A stretch of 64,000 nt of DNA, taken from Listeria aquatica FSL S10-1188 (GTDB lineage: Bacteria > Bacillota > Bacilli > Lactobacillales > Listeriaceae). Numbering within the stretch: the stretch's first letter is position 1; each line of letters begins with the position of its first letter. Below the pieces are notes generated by a model. It was not told the origin of the DNA and searched no databases. It saw only the letters and a list, made by a program, of their open reading frames with translations. The stretch covers positions 279,186 to 343,185 of the forward strand of contig NZ_AOCG01000002.1 of NCBI RefSeq assembly GCF_000525795.1, written 5' to 3'. Shown piece after piece: positions 9,441 through 18,611 of the stretch. The position numbers and the translations under genes were made by a program.

Positions 9441-10791
9441 CTAAATGTTTACTTCATTTTTGGCGCTTTCAGATGTTGGTTTCGTGCAAAGCGCAATGAT
9501 GATGCCCACTACTAAGCCGCAAAGTCCGAATGTAATCCATCCAAGCGACTGATTGTAAAATGGTACATAACTTGAAAAGAAGTTCTCTAGACCACCAAGT
9601 GGAATCTTGAATGCTTTCGCTCCTTCCATGATGGAAATCACAGCTGTAAAAAGAATCGTCGTTACATAAACGACACGTCGTCCTTTAAACAGTGGATTTA
9701 GGAACGTAAGCAAAATAAGCACGATTGTAAGTGGATAAATCATCATCAATACCGGTACGGAAAACGAAATCAAGTTTGCAAGACCAACGTTAGCCACGAG
9801 GCAAGCGAATGCTGAAAAGATGACCACGTAAGTTCCGTAACGAATTTTTGGAAATAGCTTTTGGAAATAACTTGCGCAAGCAGTTGTAAGCCCGATACTC
9901 GTTGTCAGGCAGGCAAGACCAATAATTAGCGCGAGTAAAATCCGTCCAAAACTACCGAAATAATAATCCGCTGCTCCTGAAAGAACAGGTCCTCCATTAT
10001 CAAATAAGCCGAGTTTACCTACGCTCATAGAGCCAATGTAAGCAATAAATATGTAAACAAGTGCCAAACAGCCCACTGCGATGAGCCCAGCTTTCAAGCA
10101 AGTCATAGCAATAGAACGCTTTGTCTTGGCGCCGCTTGCTTTAACGGCATTGATCACGATAATCCCAAACACAAGTGAAGCAAGTGCATCCATTGTATTA
10201 TATCCCTCAAGGAATCCAGTTGTAAATGGACTTGTGATGTAGTTTCCTGCCGGGGCAGTTTGTTCACCAAGTGGTTTCACAAGAGCTGTTACAATCAAAA
10301 TGAGAAGAAATAAAAGCAAGGCTGGTGTTAAATATTTCCCTACTCGATCAACGATTTTCGAAGGCGAGAGCGAGAGCCAGAGCGTTAACCCGAAGAAAAT
10401 GATTGAAAAAACAACGAGGGCAATCTGATGATTTCCTTCCCCAAGAAATGGTGCAATGCCGATTTCAAAAGAGACAGTTCCCGTACGTGGAAGTGCAAAG
10501 AAAGGGCCAATCGTTAAGTATAGAGCAACTGTGAAAATAATACCGTAAACAGGATGTACACGGCTTGCAAGCGTCTGTAGGTCACTACTTCCAGAAATCC
10601 CAATCGCAAGAACACCCATTAGTGGAAGTCCAGCTCCAGTTACTAAAAAGCCGATTATTGCAATCCAGACACTAGTTCCGGAAAGTTGACCAAGATATGC
10701 CGGAAAAATTAAATTCCCTGCTCCAAAAAAAAAGTGCAAATAGCATGAGTCCAATAAAAAAATACGCTGAAAAAGAAACTTTCTTTTCCAT
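9441..10791 (-). CDS. brnQ: BrnQ branched-chain amino acid permease (one frameshift)
   Basis: This cation-coupled carrier for Leu, Ile and Val has about 12 membrane helices. The family marker FFGAGNLIFPAYLG is near the N-terminus. The true start is the ATG at 10791 (MEKKVSFSAYFF...) behind AGGGGAG; the first ~20 codons are out of frame with the rest because of a run of nine T/A near 10727-10735, and removing one base joins them. Length after correction is about 449 residues, normal for BrnQ. The small membrane protein at 9325 is co-transcribed. A CodY-box-like sequence at 11073 lies upstream. I looked for a T-box leader and saw none. Confidence 0.9.
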
Positions 10792-11072
10792 TTAAATTCT
10801 CCCCTTTCTTTTACATTTGAAACTTTCTGACAAAAGATCAATATAACGAAACAGCTCTTCCACGCCATTCAGCCTGAAAAATCAAATTTTGATTCTCTAT
10901 TGTCAGAATATTCTTTTCTGAAATAGCTAAGTAATAAAAACCAGTCCCCGTTTGCTACCCATTTGTGCAAAAAAGACAGCCTGTCCCTCTCCATATTGCT
11001 CCTTTCTTTTGTTGTTTGTAAATCATATCATACTTTTAGGGTAAATGGCTAGAAATTCAATGATAAAAACTA

Positions 11073-11086
11073 AATTTTCTAAAATT
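11073..11086. promoter_or_regulatory. CodY-box-like palindrome between brnQ and yceI
   Basis: AATTTTCTAAAATT equals the CodY consensus AATTTTCWGAAAATT with one base missing. It lies about 280 bp from the brnQ start and 170 bp from yceI. The rest of the 10792-11137 intergenic stretch is AT-rich, with no gene or strong hairpin visible. Confidence 0.25.
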
Positions 11087-11137
11087 ATATTTAGTCAGCA
11101 TCACTTTTAAAAAAATTTATAAACTATATTTTATTAG

Positions 11138-11166
11138 TTGCTTATGTTTTGTAAGTGTGTTATAGT
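11138..11166 (+). promoter_or_regulatory. yceI promoter
   Basis: TTGCTT (11138-11143) and TATAGT (11161-11166) are 17 bp apart. The leader is about 85 bases and contains a GGAGG ribosome site before the ATG at 11258. Confidence 0.55.
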
Positions 11167-11257
11167 TTATTTATAAACAATGATGAACCTATTCAATTCA
11201 GGTGATCATCAGCTAAAAAATATATGAAAAGTAAAATGAAATTGGAGGAATGAAAAA

Positions 11258-11788
11258 ATGGCAGTAGAAAAATGGAACATTGATCCCGCACATAGCTCAG
11301 TTGAATTTCAAGTAAAACACATGATGGTTTCTAAAGTGAAAGGTGCATTTAACACTTTTGAAGCAGATGTTGAAATGGATCCTGAAAACTTACAAGATGC
11401 AAAAATCAAATTTACAGTAGATGCAGCAAGTGTCGATACGCGCCAAGCACAACGTGATGGTCACCTTAAGAGCGAAGACTTTTTCAACACTGAAAAATAT
11501 CCTAACATTACTTTTGTCTCGACAGATATTACGCCAGATGGCGATGATGAATACGAAATCACAGGTGATCTTACAATTCGTGAAGTGACAAAACCCATCA
11601 CTTTCCATGTGACCTATGAAGGAACAGGAAAAGATCCAAACACTGGAAACATGGTAGCTGGTTTTGAAGGACGCGGCAAATTTAACCGGAAAGATTTCGG
11701 TTTGAACTACAACGCTGCACTAGAAACTGGTGGCGTGCTCATCGGGGATGAAGTGAAAATCAACGTCCAAATCGAAGCTTCCAAGTAA
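11258..11788 (+). CDS. YceI-family lipocalin-like protein
   Basis: This 176-residue protein is the YceI fold, a beta-barrel that binds polyisoprenoid-like amphiphiles. It opens with the family start WNIDPAHSSVEFQVKHMMVSKVKGAF and carries the RDGHLKSEDFFNTEKYP and GKFNRKDFGLNYN motifs. There is no signal peptide, as in other Listeria/Bacillus members, so it is probably cytoplasmic. It has its own promoter and terminator. The physiological ligand is unknown. Confidence 0.92.
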   Translation: MAVEKWNIDPAHSSVEFQVKHMMVSKVKGAFNTFEADVEMDPENLQDAKIKFTVDAASVDTRQAQRDGHLKSEDFFNTEKYPNITFVSTDITPDGDDEYEITGDLTIREVTKPITFHVTYEGTGKDPNTGNMVAGFEGRGKFNRKDFGLNYNAALETGGVLIGDEVKINVQIEASK

Positions 11789-11807
11789 AGAAGCGGCTAA
11801 CGAAAAC

Positions 11808-11853
11808 AAAAAGCGAATGACTTCCAAATTTTGCGGAGCCATTCGCTTTTTTT
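11808..11853 (+). terminator. Terminator between yceI and csbD (convergent)
   Basis: AAGCGAATG (11811-11819) pairs with CATTCGCTT (11840-11848), followed by T. It has U-rich flanks on both strands, so it serves both convergent genes. Confidence 0.65.
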
Positions 11854-11871
11854 CTTGCTCAAAAGACGGAT

Positions 11872-12076
11872 TTATTTGTCTTTCTTGAATTTATCTTCTG
11901 CCTGCTCTTTTAAATCCTCAGCTTTTCCTTTTAGGTCAGCACTTGCTTCTTTGGCCTTCCCTTTGGCTTTATCCAAGAATCCTTCAGCTTTTTTTCTTGT
12001 CGTCTCCCGTCACTTTCCCAGCTTTTTCCTTCACTTCGCCTTTCGCTTGATCCAGTTTGCCTTTATCTTCAGCCAT
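11872..12076 (-). CDS. csbD: CsbD-family stress protein (one frameshift)
   Basis: This is a small, very hydrophilic Lys/Ala/Glu-rich protein of 67 residues after correction. It begins MAEDKGKLDQAKGEVKEKAG, the hallmark start of the CsbD family, whose members are general-stress proteins under sigma-B in related bacteria. A GAGGAGG ribosome site precedes the start. The frame breaks in a run of seven T (11989-11995); dropping one base gives ...DDKKKAEGFLDKAKGKAKE and a stop at 11872. Biochemical function is unknown. Confidence 0.82.
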
Positions 12077-12228
12077 TTTACATCATCCTCCTCTATTTTA
12101 GTCTCATTTTTTACTTTCCACACTTTACTTAAAGTCAAACTTTCTTTTTCAAACAAGCGGCTAGCTTTCGGTTATGAAATGCGTTAGAATAGTTTAGTTA
12201 CTATCCATTAACAGAAAAGAGGGAAATC

Positions 12229-13155
12229 ATGAGAAAAAACGAACAAACAATGGGAATTTTAGCTGGAGCCTTCGCCTATGTTTTATGGGGGATTCTACCT
12301 ATTTATTGGAAACTTGGAAAAGAAGTACCTGCCATTGAAATTTTAGCTTACCGGATCATTTGGTCTTTTGTCTTCATGATTTTTCTTATCATGGCGATCA
12401 GAAAATCAAAGGAAGTCTTGACCGAAATGAAGGCGATTTTCAAACAGCCAAAGACAACACTACTTATCACATTAGCTGCCATTTTAGTTACGGCTAACTG
12501 GTTCATTTTCATCTTCACAGTGAATAGCGGGCATGTGACAGAAGCTAGTCTTGGCTACTATATTAACCCGCTTGTTAATGTTTTAATTGCCACCGTTTTC
12601 TTAAAAGAGCGACTGAACGTAGCTGAAATTATTGCCGTTATCTTCGCCTTTATAGGCGTTTTAATTTTGACTTATCACGAAGGTGGAGTTCCTTGGGCAG
12701 CTCTCGCGATGGCCGTTACCTTTAGTTTATATGGCTTGATTAAAAAATTTGTTCCCGTTTCTACTTGGACGGGCCTTACACTCGAAACACTGATTATTAC
12801 ACCGTTCGCGCTTATTTATTTATTATTTTTCGCCAAACACTTCTTCATGAGTTTCCCATTCCAAACAGATCTCGTGATGATTGGCGCAGGAATTGTAACC
12901 GCGATTCCACTACTTCTCTTTGCTACAGCAGCGAAGCGAATCAGTTATACGATGGTCGGTTTCTTGCAATATATTGGACCGACGTTAATGCTTATTTTAG
13001 GCGTTTTACTATTCAAAGAAAGCTTTGATTCCATGCAATTTACGGCGTTCGCCTTCATTTGGGCTGGAATCATCGTCTTTACAGTTTCACACATTTATAT
13101 TAGTGCTAAACTTAAGCAACTTCAAAAATCAGCAGAAGCTGAACAAGCAAAATAA
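12229..13155 (+). CDS. rarD: RarD-type EamA family transporter
   Basis: This 308-residue protein has ten membrane helices in two EamA repeats. The first helix motif AFAYVLWGILPIYWKL and the GYYINPLVNVLIA segment are specific for RarD (chloramphenicol-sensitivity protein) rather than for general EamA permeases. The exported substrate of RarD is not known. The gene stands alone, with an AGAGGGAAATC ribosome region and a strong terminator at 13202. Confidence 0.9.
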   Translation: MRKNEQTMGILAGAFAYVLWGILPIYWKLGKEVPAIEILAYRIIWSFVFMIFLIMAIRKSKEVLTEMKAIFKQPKTTLLITLAAILVTANWFIFIFTVNSGHVTEASLGYYINPLVNVLIATVFLKERLNVAEIIAVIFAFIGVLILTYHEGGVPWAALAMAVTFSLYGLIKKFVPVSTWTGLTLETLIITPFALIYLLFFAKHFFMSFPFQTDLVMIGAGIVTAIPLLLFATAAKRISYTMVGFLQYIGPTLMLILGVLLFKESFDSMQFTAFAFIWAGIIVFTVSHIYISAKLKQLQKSAEAEQAK

Positions 13156-13201
13156 TTTTGCTAGAAACGAAAGTTTAAGCTACTCTTATTTTATCGCATC
13201 A

Positions 13202-13236
13202 AAAAAAGAGGAACTCTAGTGAGTTCCTCTTTTTTA
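13202..13236 (+). terminator. Terminator after rarD
   Basis: AAAGAGGAACTC and GAGTTCCTCTTT form a 12-bp stem with a four-base loop, followed by T. Confidence 0.85.
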
Positions 13237-13409
13237 ACTCCGCTTGCTCCACCTATTACAATAATATTTTTCCTTCTAATTTCATAGCTACCTTCTCAAA
13301 ATGCATCATTCTCCAAAAAAAACTTTCTTTCTAAAAATAGTCCTCCTTTTTGTAAAAAAAAGTACAGTTACAATCAAAAGGATAAAAACCGTCACAAAAA
13401 ATACAATTT

Positions 13410-13437
13410 ATGACAGTTCAGAAAAATGCGTTATAAT
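13410..13437 (+). promoter_or_regulatory. ybaK promoter
   Basis: ATGACA (13410-13415) and a perfect TATAAT (13432-13437) are 16 bp apart. Because the -10 covers the upstream ATG at 13436, translation must begin further downstream, at the GTG at 13457. Confidence 0.6.
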
Positions 13438-13456
13438 GGGAAATGAGGTGATAAAT

Positions 13457-13934
13457 GTGGCACATAAAACCAACGCCTGCCGAATGCTTGATCAAAAGAA
13501 GATCCCCTATGAACTTCACGAATATCATTTTGATGAACAGCACTTAGATGCCGCTCATGTTGCAAAGGAAACGGGGAAAAACCCAGCTCAAATCTTCAAA
13601 ACACTTGTTGCAATCGGTGATAAAACGGGGCATTTAGTTGCCCTACTTTCCGCTGAAGATACGCTTGACTTAAAAAAAGCTTGCTAAACAAAGTGGAAAT
13701 AAAAAAGTGGAGATGATTCATGTGAAAGATCTTGAAAAAATCACAGGCTACATTCGTGGTGGTTGTTCTCCCATTGGAATGAAGAAACTATTTCCAACTT
13801 TCATTGATGAAAAAGCCCACAATTTCTCAACGATTTACATTTCGGCTGGGAAACGCGGGCTACAAATTGAACTTGATCCAAATGAATTGCTTCCGCTATG
13901 CCAAGCAAAGTCGGCTAACCTAAGAACCGAATAA
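13457..13934 (+). CDS. ybaK: YbaK/EbsC-type Cys-tRNA(Pro) deacylase (one frameshift)
   Basis: This is a stand-alone editing domain of about 158 residues that hydrolyses mischarged aminoacyl-tRNA, classically Cys-tRNA(Pro). Diagnostic segments are the conserved Lys in QIFKTLVAIGD, GYIRGGCSPIGMKK, and ISAGKRGLQIELDP. I chose the GTG at 13457 because a GAGGTG ribosome site sits 6 bp before it and the upstream ATG lies in the promoter. The frame breaks in seven A (13672-13678); dropping one base gives LDLKKLAKQSGNKKVE. It has its own promoter and terminator. Confidence 0.88.
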
Positions 13935-13966
13935 AGGACTTGCGCTAAAAAGCGCAAGTCCTTTAG
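13933..13966 (+). terminator. Terminator between ybaK and the GNAT gene
   Basis: A perfect 14-bp stem AAAGGACTTGCGCT/AGCGCAAGTCCTTT with an AAAA loop. Convergent genes on both sides can use it. Confidence 0.85.
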
Positions 13967-13971
13967 CGTTA

Positions 13972-14757
13972 CTAAACATTCCGAACCATCTGCCACTGAG
14001 AGATCCATTTCAAAAAGCCTGCCTCAAGAAAAGCATCGGCAAGGGGCTTATCAAGTGCACAGTTATTGAGAAACAGCTTCTTTTCAGCACCAAAGGCAAA
14101 GCCTAACCCGGCTAAAGCATCTTGTAGTATCGTCCCCTCTCGAAGTTCAAACTTGCTCACTTCAATGCCTCGATCTGATAATGCATAACGAAGGTGAAAA
14201 CTGCCCTTTCCTTCTTCCAAAATGAACCGACTTACCGTTTCTTCTTTTTTTAAATCGTGGCTGATTTTGCCATGGCGTCAAAAGGTCATTTTCGGCCTCC
14301 ATTTCTGGCTGCTCTATAACGATCTCTGATGCCTCACCAAGTGGCCCATCCAAAAAATAAAGTTCATTTATGATATCGAATTGATGTTTTTGATAAAAAT
14401 GCACCGCTCGTTCATTTGCAGTAATAACTTCCAGTTTAAATTGTGTTCCGGATGCTTTTTGTAGCATGTCATCCATTAATAGATCTGCCATCTTTTTTTT
14501 CCGCGAAATTCAGGCGCAACTCCTATACCCCCGCACCACGAATAATTTCCTTCGCGTGCAAACAAACTAAAGCCAACCGGTTGCCCTTCGAAAAGCGCAA
14601 GGCAAGATAAATTAGGGTCTAATAAAAACTCATCCATTCTTGCAAAAAAAGCTTCTTCTGTTAGCATCATTTCTACGACATAATCAGCAAAACTCACATT
14701 CCACGCCTCCATCACCTGTTCTCGGCTTACTTCTGCGAATTTTTTCAGTTCAATCAT
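13972..14757 (-). CDS. GNAT-family acetyltransferase with a C-terminal extra domain (two frameshifts)
   Basis: After correction the protein has about 260 residues. The N-terminal part is a GNAT fold with the acetyl-CoA loop GIGVAPEFRGKK and the later ANERAVHFYQKHQFD segment. The C-terminal 110 residues form a second, degenerate domain, as in double-GNAT proteins. Frame breaks lie in a T run at about 14487-14496 and in a run of seven T at about 14246-14252; each needs one base removed. The acceptor substrate is unknown. The start at 14757 has a GGAGGGG ribosome site. Confidence 0.78.
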
Positions 14758-14821
14758 CTGCCACCCCTCCTTTTTCCTTTTTTAGCATAGCATAAATGCC
14801 TGATTGAAGCATGATTCAGTA

Positions 14822-14850
14822 TTGTAACCGCCCTCTTTTTAGTTTATCAT
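14822..14850 (+). promoter_or_regulatory. Promoter of the GntR regulator gene
   Basis: TTGTAA (14822-14827) and TATCAT (14845-14850) are 17 bp apart; the start codon at 14882 follows after an AAGGAG site. Confidence 0.5.
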
Positions 14851-14881
14851 AAGGAAAGAACAATCTAGTTTAAGGAGAAAA

Positions 14882-15593
14882 ATGATGAAAAGAAATGTTG
14901 TTTTGTATCAAGAAATCGCAACAAAGATCAAGAAAAAAAATTCTGGATGGTAGTTATCCGCTCGGCGAAAATATTCCGAGTGAACCAGAACTCGAGAAGC
15001 TTTTTGGTGTGAGCAAAATGACAATCAGGCAAGCAGTGGCACTTCTCGCTGCTGAAGGCTACGTGGACAAGCAGCGTGGCAGAGGAACACAAGTGATCAG
15101 TAATCAGCTATTTAATAAGCTTTCAAAAGCAAAATCTTTTTTCAAAAAATCATCGAAGAATCTGGTTTTTCGATTAAAAAGGAAATTCTTTCGATTGAAA
15201 CTATAACACCTGAAAGCCATCCCGTTTTAGCGACTTATTTTGATGAGCCTATCACGCATATCAAGCGACTTTATTATCTTGATAACAAACCATATATCTA
15301 TTATCAACATTACATTCAAGAAGTCACGCAAATTCATGAGGCTAACTTAAACCTAGATCATATCTCGCTTTACCAGCTACTAAAAGAAAACGGCTATACG
15401 GTTGCCTCGTTTGAAGATACTTTTGAAACAGCTACTTTTTCAACATATGAAAAAAAAGCAACTGCAAACTGAGCAAGAAAACGGCTTGAAGCGCATGCGT
15501 AAATCATCTGACAATAGTGGTCATTTAATTGAACTTTCAATTGGTCTTTATAACACTCAAATTTTCCCTTATAAAATTGAATATGAAGTTTAA
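14882..15593 (+). CDS. GntR/HutC-family repressor (three frameshifts), likely controls the sugar-acid operon
   Basis: This is a sugar- or sugar-acid-responsive repressor of about 236 residues. The N-terminal winged helix is clear (GENIPSEPELEKLFGVSKMTIRQAV, GYVDKQRGRGT) and the C-terminal half is a UTRA effector domain. Breaks lie in A runs near 14931-14938 (remove one), 15145-15150 (add one) and 15450-15457 (remove one); with these the frame runs to the stop at 15591. It ends 60 bp before the amidohydrolase gene, whose promoter contains a palindrome, so it is the likely local regulator. The effector is inferred to be the operon substrate or an intermediate. Confidence 0.8.
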
Positions 15594-15601
15594 AAAAGTG
15601 A

Positions 15602-15635
15602 TTGCGTTTTCAAACATTATAATGTTATAATGTTT
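15602..15635 (+). promoter_or_regulatory. Promoter and palindromic operator of the sugar-acid operon
   Basis: TTGCGT (15602-15607) and TATAAT (15626-15631) are 18 bp apart. The spacer contains the perfect 14-bp palindrome AACATTATAATGTT (15613-15626), and the half-site ATAATGTT is repeated at 15627-15634. Placement between -35 and -10 suits repression by the GntR protein encoded just upstream. Confidence 0.6.
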
Positions 15636-15652
15636 CAGAAGGAGGTGACAAC

Positions 15653-16768
15653 ATGATCGATCTTCTAATAAAAAATGGAAAAAATAGCCAAGAAGAACCG
15701 CTTTCTGTTGCCATAACAAACGGGAAAATTTCAGCTGTGGCACCACAAATTAACGACGAAGCTGAAAGAATAATCGATCTAGCTGGAAAACATTATATTT
15801 CTGCTGGATGGATTGATGATCATGTTCACTGTGACACTGAAATGCCAATTTATTATGACCAGCCGGACGAAATTGGTATCACAAAAGGGGTCACAACGAT
15901 TATAGATGCCGGTTCTACTGGTGCTGATACCATTGCATCTTTTTATAAGCACGTTAAACAAGCCAAAACCAATGTCTATGCGCTTATTAATATCTCTAAA
16001 ACGGGGATCATTGCACAAGACGAACTTTCTAATTTGAAAAACATCCAAAAAGAAGCTGTCAAACAAAAAATAGCTGAACTACCAGATTTTATTGTGGGAC
16101 TTAAAGCAAGAATGAGTAAAACAGTTGTCGGTGAAAACAATTACGAACCGCTCCTTTTAGCCAAAGAATTGCAAGATGAACTAAATGATTTACCCCTTAT
16201 GGTTCACATTGGTTCAAACCCACCAGATTTAAAAGAAATTTTAACACGTCTAGATGCCCGAGATGTCCTTACCCACTGCTTTAACGGGAAGCCGAACGGA
16301 ATTTTGGATCAAACAAGCAGTAAAATTAAAGCGGTTGCAAAAGAAGCTTATGACCGAGGAGTTCGCTTTGACATCGGACATGGCACAGATAGTTTTAACT
16401 TCCGCACAGCACGTCTAGCTAAAGCAGAAGGACTTACCCCATACTCACTTAGCACAGATATTTATCACAAAAACCGCGAAAAAGGGCCTGTCTATGATTT
16501 AGCCACAACAATGGAAAAACTACTTTCACTTGGCTATTCCCTTGCTGAAATTATCCCAATGGTGACCACACATCCAGCTGATAATTTCAAACTTCACCAC
16601 AAAGGAAGCTTAAAAGAAGGTTTTGATGCCGACCTTACAATTTTTGATTTGAAAGACGGGCATAAAGAACTAACGGATTCAAATGGCAATAAAATGATTA
16701 CTCACACCGTGATCGAGCCGATTTATACAATTGTAGGAGGAAAAGTTTATGACATCGGATCTCTATAA
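15653..16768 (+). CDS. Amidohydrolase/deacetylase-family metallohydrolase (EF_0837-like)
   Basis: This 371-residue cytoplasmic enzyme is a dihydroorotase-like TIM barrel with a two-metal centre. Metal ligands are visible: His57-x-His59 in DDHVHC, the bridging Lys151 (GLKARMSK), His185 (MVHIG), His208 (LTHCFNG) and Asp269 (SLSTDIY). Characterised relatives remove acetyl groups from N-acetyl-D-amino acids and acetyl-mandelate in vitro, but their true substrate is unsettled. Here it is the first gene of an operon with a glucosaminate-type lyase and aldolase, so deacetylation of an N-acetylated sugar acid is a reasonable inference. The ribosome site is GAAGGAGG. Confidence 0.9.
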   Translation: MIDLLIKNGKNSQEEPLSVAITNGKISAVAPQINDEAERIIDLAGKHYISAGWIDDHVHCDTEMPIYYDQPDEIGITKGVTTIIDAGSTGADTIASFYKHVKQAKTNVYALINISKTGIIAQDELSNLKNIQKEAVKQKIAELPDFIVGLKARMSKTVVGENNYEPLLLAKELQDELNDLPLMVHIGSNPPDLKEILTRLDARDVLTHCFNGKPNGILDQTSSKIKAVAKEAYDRGVRFDIGHGTDSFNFRTARLAKAEGLTPYSLSTDIYHKNREKGPVYDLATTMEKLLSLGYSLAEIIPMVTTHPADNFKLHHKGSLKEGFDADLTIFDLKDGHKELTDSNGNKMITHTVIEPIYTIVGGKVYDIGSL

Positions 16769-17852
16769 AAAATATGATTTAAAACAAGTCGTCAATGCTT
16801 CTGGAAAAATGACTATCCTCGGCGTATCAAAAACACCAGATGAAATTGTCGATCTCCAAAAATTCGGTGGCCAACATTTTTTCGAAATGGCAGATCTTGT
16901 TGAAAAAACGGGACGCTACATTGCTGATTTGCTACATACAGAAGATGCCGTCATCGTCTCAAGTGCTTCGGCTGGTATTGCTCAATCCGTTGCCGGTTTA
17001 ATTGGACAAGGAAGTGATTACCACCTGTATCACCCGTACACGGACAAAATTAAAAAACGAGAAATCGTGATTCCAAAAGGTCATAATGTTGATTACGGAA
17101 CTGCCGTTGAAGTGATGATCGAGCTTGGTGGTGGAAAACTTCGCGAAGCCGGGTATGCGAACATGTGCTCAAAAGAACACGTAGAAATGATGCTTACGGA
17201 TGAAACAGCCGCACTTCTTTATATCAAAAGTCACCACGCAGTCCAAAAAAGCATGTTAACCATTGCCGATATGGTCGAAGTCAGCAAAAAACACGGGATT
17301 CCTCTCATTGTGGACGCTGCTGCGGAAGAAGATTTATTCACCTATGCAAAACAAGGAGCAGATCTTGTTATTTATAGTGGCGCAAAAGCAATTGACGGAC
17401 CCACATCTGGACTTGTTGTCGGCAAGAAAGATGCCATTAGCTGGGTACGAATGCAATCGAAAGGTATTGGCCGAGCTATGAAAATTGGAAAAGAAAACAT
17501 TATTGGGCTTACAGGCGCGATTGAGCGCTACTTAAATACTCCAGGTGAAACGGGCGAGAACATGCAGGAAAGACTTCACCCATTTATTGAAGCCTTAAAC
17601 CAAATCGATGGTCTGGAAGCAAAAATCGTCCAAGATGCTGCCGGACGTGACATCTACCGAGCTTCCGTCAAAGTAAGCAAACCGTCAGCAAAAGAAGTCA
17701 TCGCCAGCTTAAAAACTAAAAGTCCAGCAATCTATACACGTGAATACCAAGCTAATAACGGCATCATTGAATTTGATATTCGTGCCGTAAATGCTGATGA
17801 AATGAAACTAATTGAAAATCGCCTAAAAGAAATTATGGAAAGTGGGAAATAA
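16749..17852 (+). CDS. PLP-dependent DgaE/SelA-like lyase (D-glucosaminate-6-phosphate ammonia-lyase family)
   Basis: This 367-residue fold-type I PLP enzyme resembles selenocysteine synthase SelA. Known relatives such as DgaE of Salmonella convert D-glucosaminate-6-phosphate to 2-keto-3-deoxygluconate-6-phosphate and ammonia. The cofactor Lys is Lys213 in SGAKAIDGPTSG, and the cofactor-binding Asp189 is in LIVDAAAEEDL. The gene overlaps the amidohydrolase by 20 bp and is followed two bases later by the aldolase, so the three are tightly coupled. Confidence 0.88.
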   Translation: MTSDLYKKYDLKQVVNASGKMTILGVSKTPDEIVDLQKFGGQHFFEMADLVEKTGRYIADLLHTEDAVIVSSASAGIAQSVAGLIGQGSDYHLYHPYTDKIKKREIVIPKGHNVDYGTAVEVMIELGGGKLREAGYANMCSKEHVEMMLTDETAALLYIKSHHAVQKSMLTIADMVEVSKKHGIPLIVDAAAEEDLFTYAKQGADLVIYSGAKAIDGPTSGLVVGKKDAISWVRMQSKGIGRAMKIGKENIIGLTGAIERYLNTPGETGENMQERLHPFIEALNQIDGLEAKIVQDAAGRDIYRASVKVSKPSAKEVIASLKTKSPAIYTREYQANNGIIEFDIRAVNADEMKLIENRLKEIMESGK

Positions 17853-17854
17853 TC

Positions 17855-18596
17855 ATGCAAAAAACACCAAAATACTTGAACGATCGCATTTGTTTAAATG
17901 TGCTAGCTAATTCTGTTGAAAACGCCAAAGAATGCTATCAAGCTGCAGAAGGTCACGTCGTGCTTGGCGTTCTTTCAATCAATTATTCATCAGATGAAGC
18001 GGCAATTACAGACATGAAAAAATACATCGAAGCAACAGATAACGCACTATCTGTAGGGCTTGGCGCCGGAAATCCTAAACAAAGTGAAATGGTGACACGC
18101 ATCTCAGCAGAGCTTCAGCCCCAACATATCAACCAAGTTTTCACAGGAGTTGGTGCTAGCCGTGCACTTTTAGGACAAAAGGAAACCATCATTAACGGAC
18201 TCGTTTCTCCAACAGGAAAAGTTGGTTATGTAAATATCGCAACAGGTCCTCTTAGTAGCGAAGCTCCAGCAGGAGAAGTTCCAATCGAAACTGCCATTGC
18301 CCTTTTAAAAGATATGGGAGGAAGCTCTATCAAGTACTTCCCGATGAAAGGTCTAGCACACGAAGAAGAATATCGCGCTGTTGCCAAAGCTTGTGCCGAA
18401 AATGACTTCTATCTAGAACCAACTGGCGGAATCACGCTTGATAACTTCGAAGAAATTGTTAAAATCGCGCTTGATGCAGGCGTTAAAAAAAGTCATTCCT
18501 CACGTATACAGCTCAATTATTGATAAAGCAAGTGGTGACACAAAACCAGAAGATGTTAAAACTCTCTACCACATCATGAAAAAATTGACTGACTAA
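17855..18596 (+). CDS. KDGP aldolase, DgaF family (one frameshift)
   Basis: This is an aldolase of about 246 residues of the DgaF group, which splits 2-keto-3-deoxy-6-phosphogluconate to pyruvate and glyceraldehyde-3-phosphate. It begins MQKTPKYLNDRICLNVLANS; the segment SIKYFPMKGL holds the candidate Schiff-base Lys and EPTGGITLDNF the phosphate loop. The frame breaks in seven A at about 18485-18491; dropping one base gives GVKKVIPHVYSSIIDKASGD and a stop at 18594-18596. Confidence 0.88.
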
Positions 18597-18611
18597 AGGA
18601 GCGATGACAAG

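Noticed and set aside
10792..11030. A T-box or other amino acid riboswitch before brnQ
   Set aside because: I found no T-box sequence, specifier loop or terminator in the leader.
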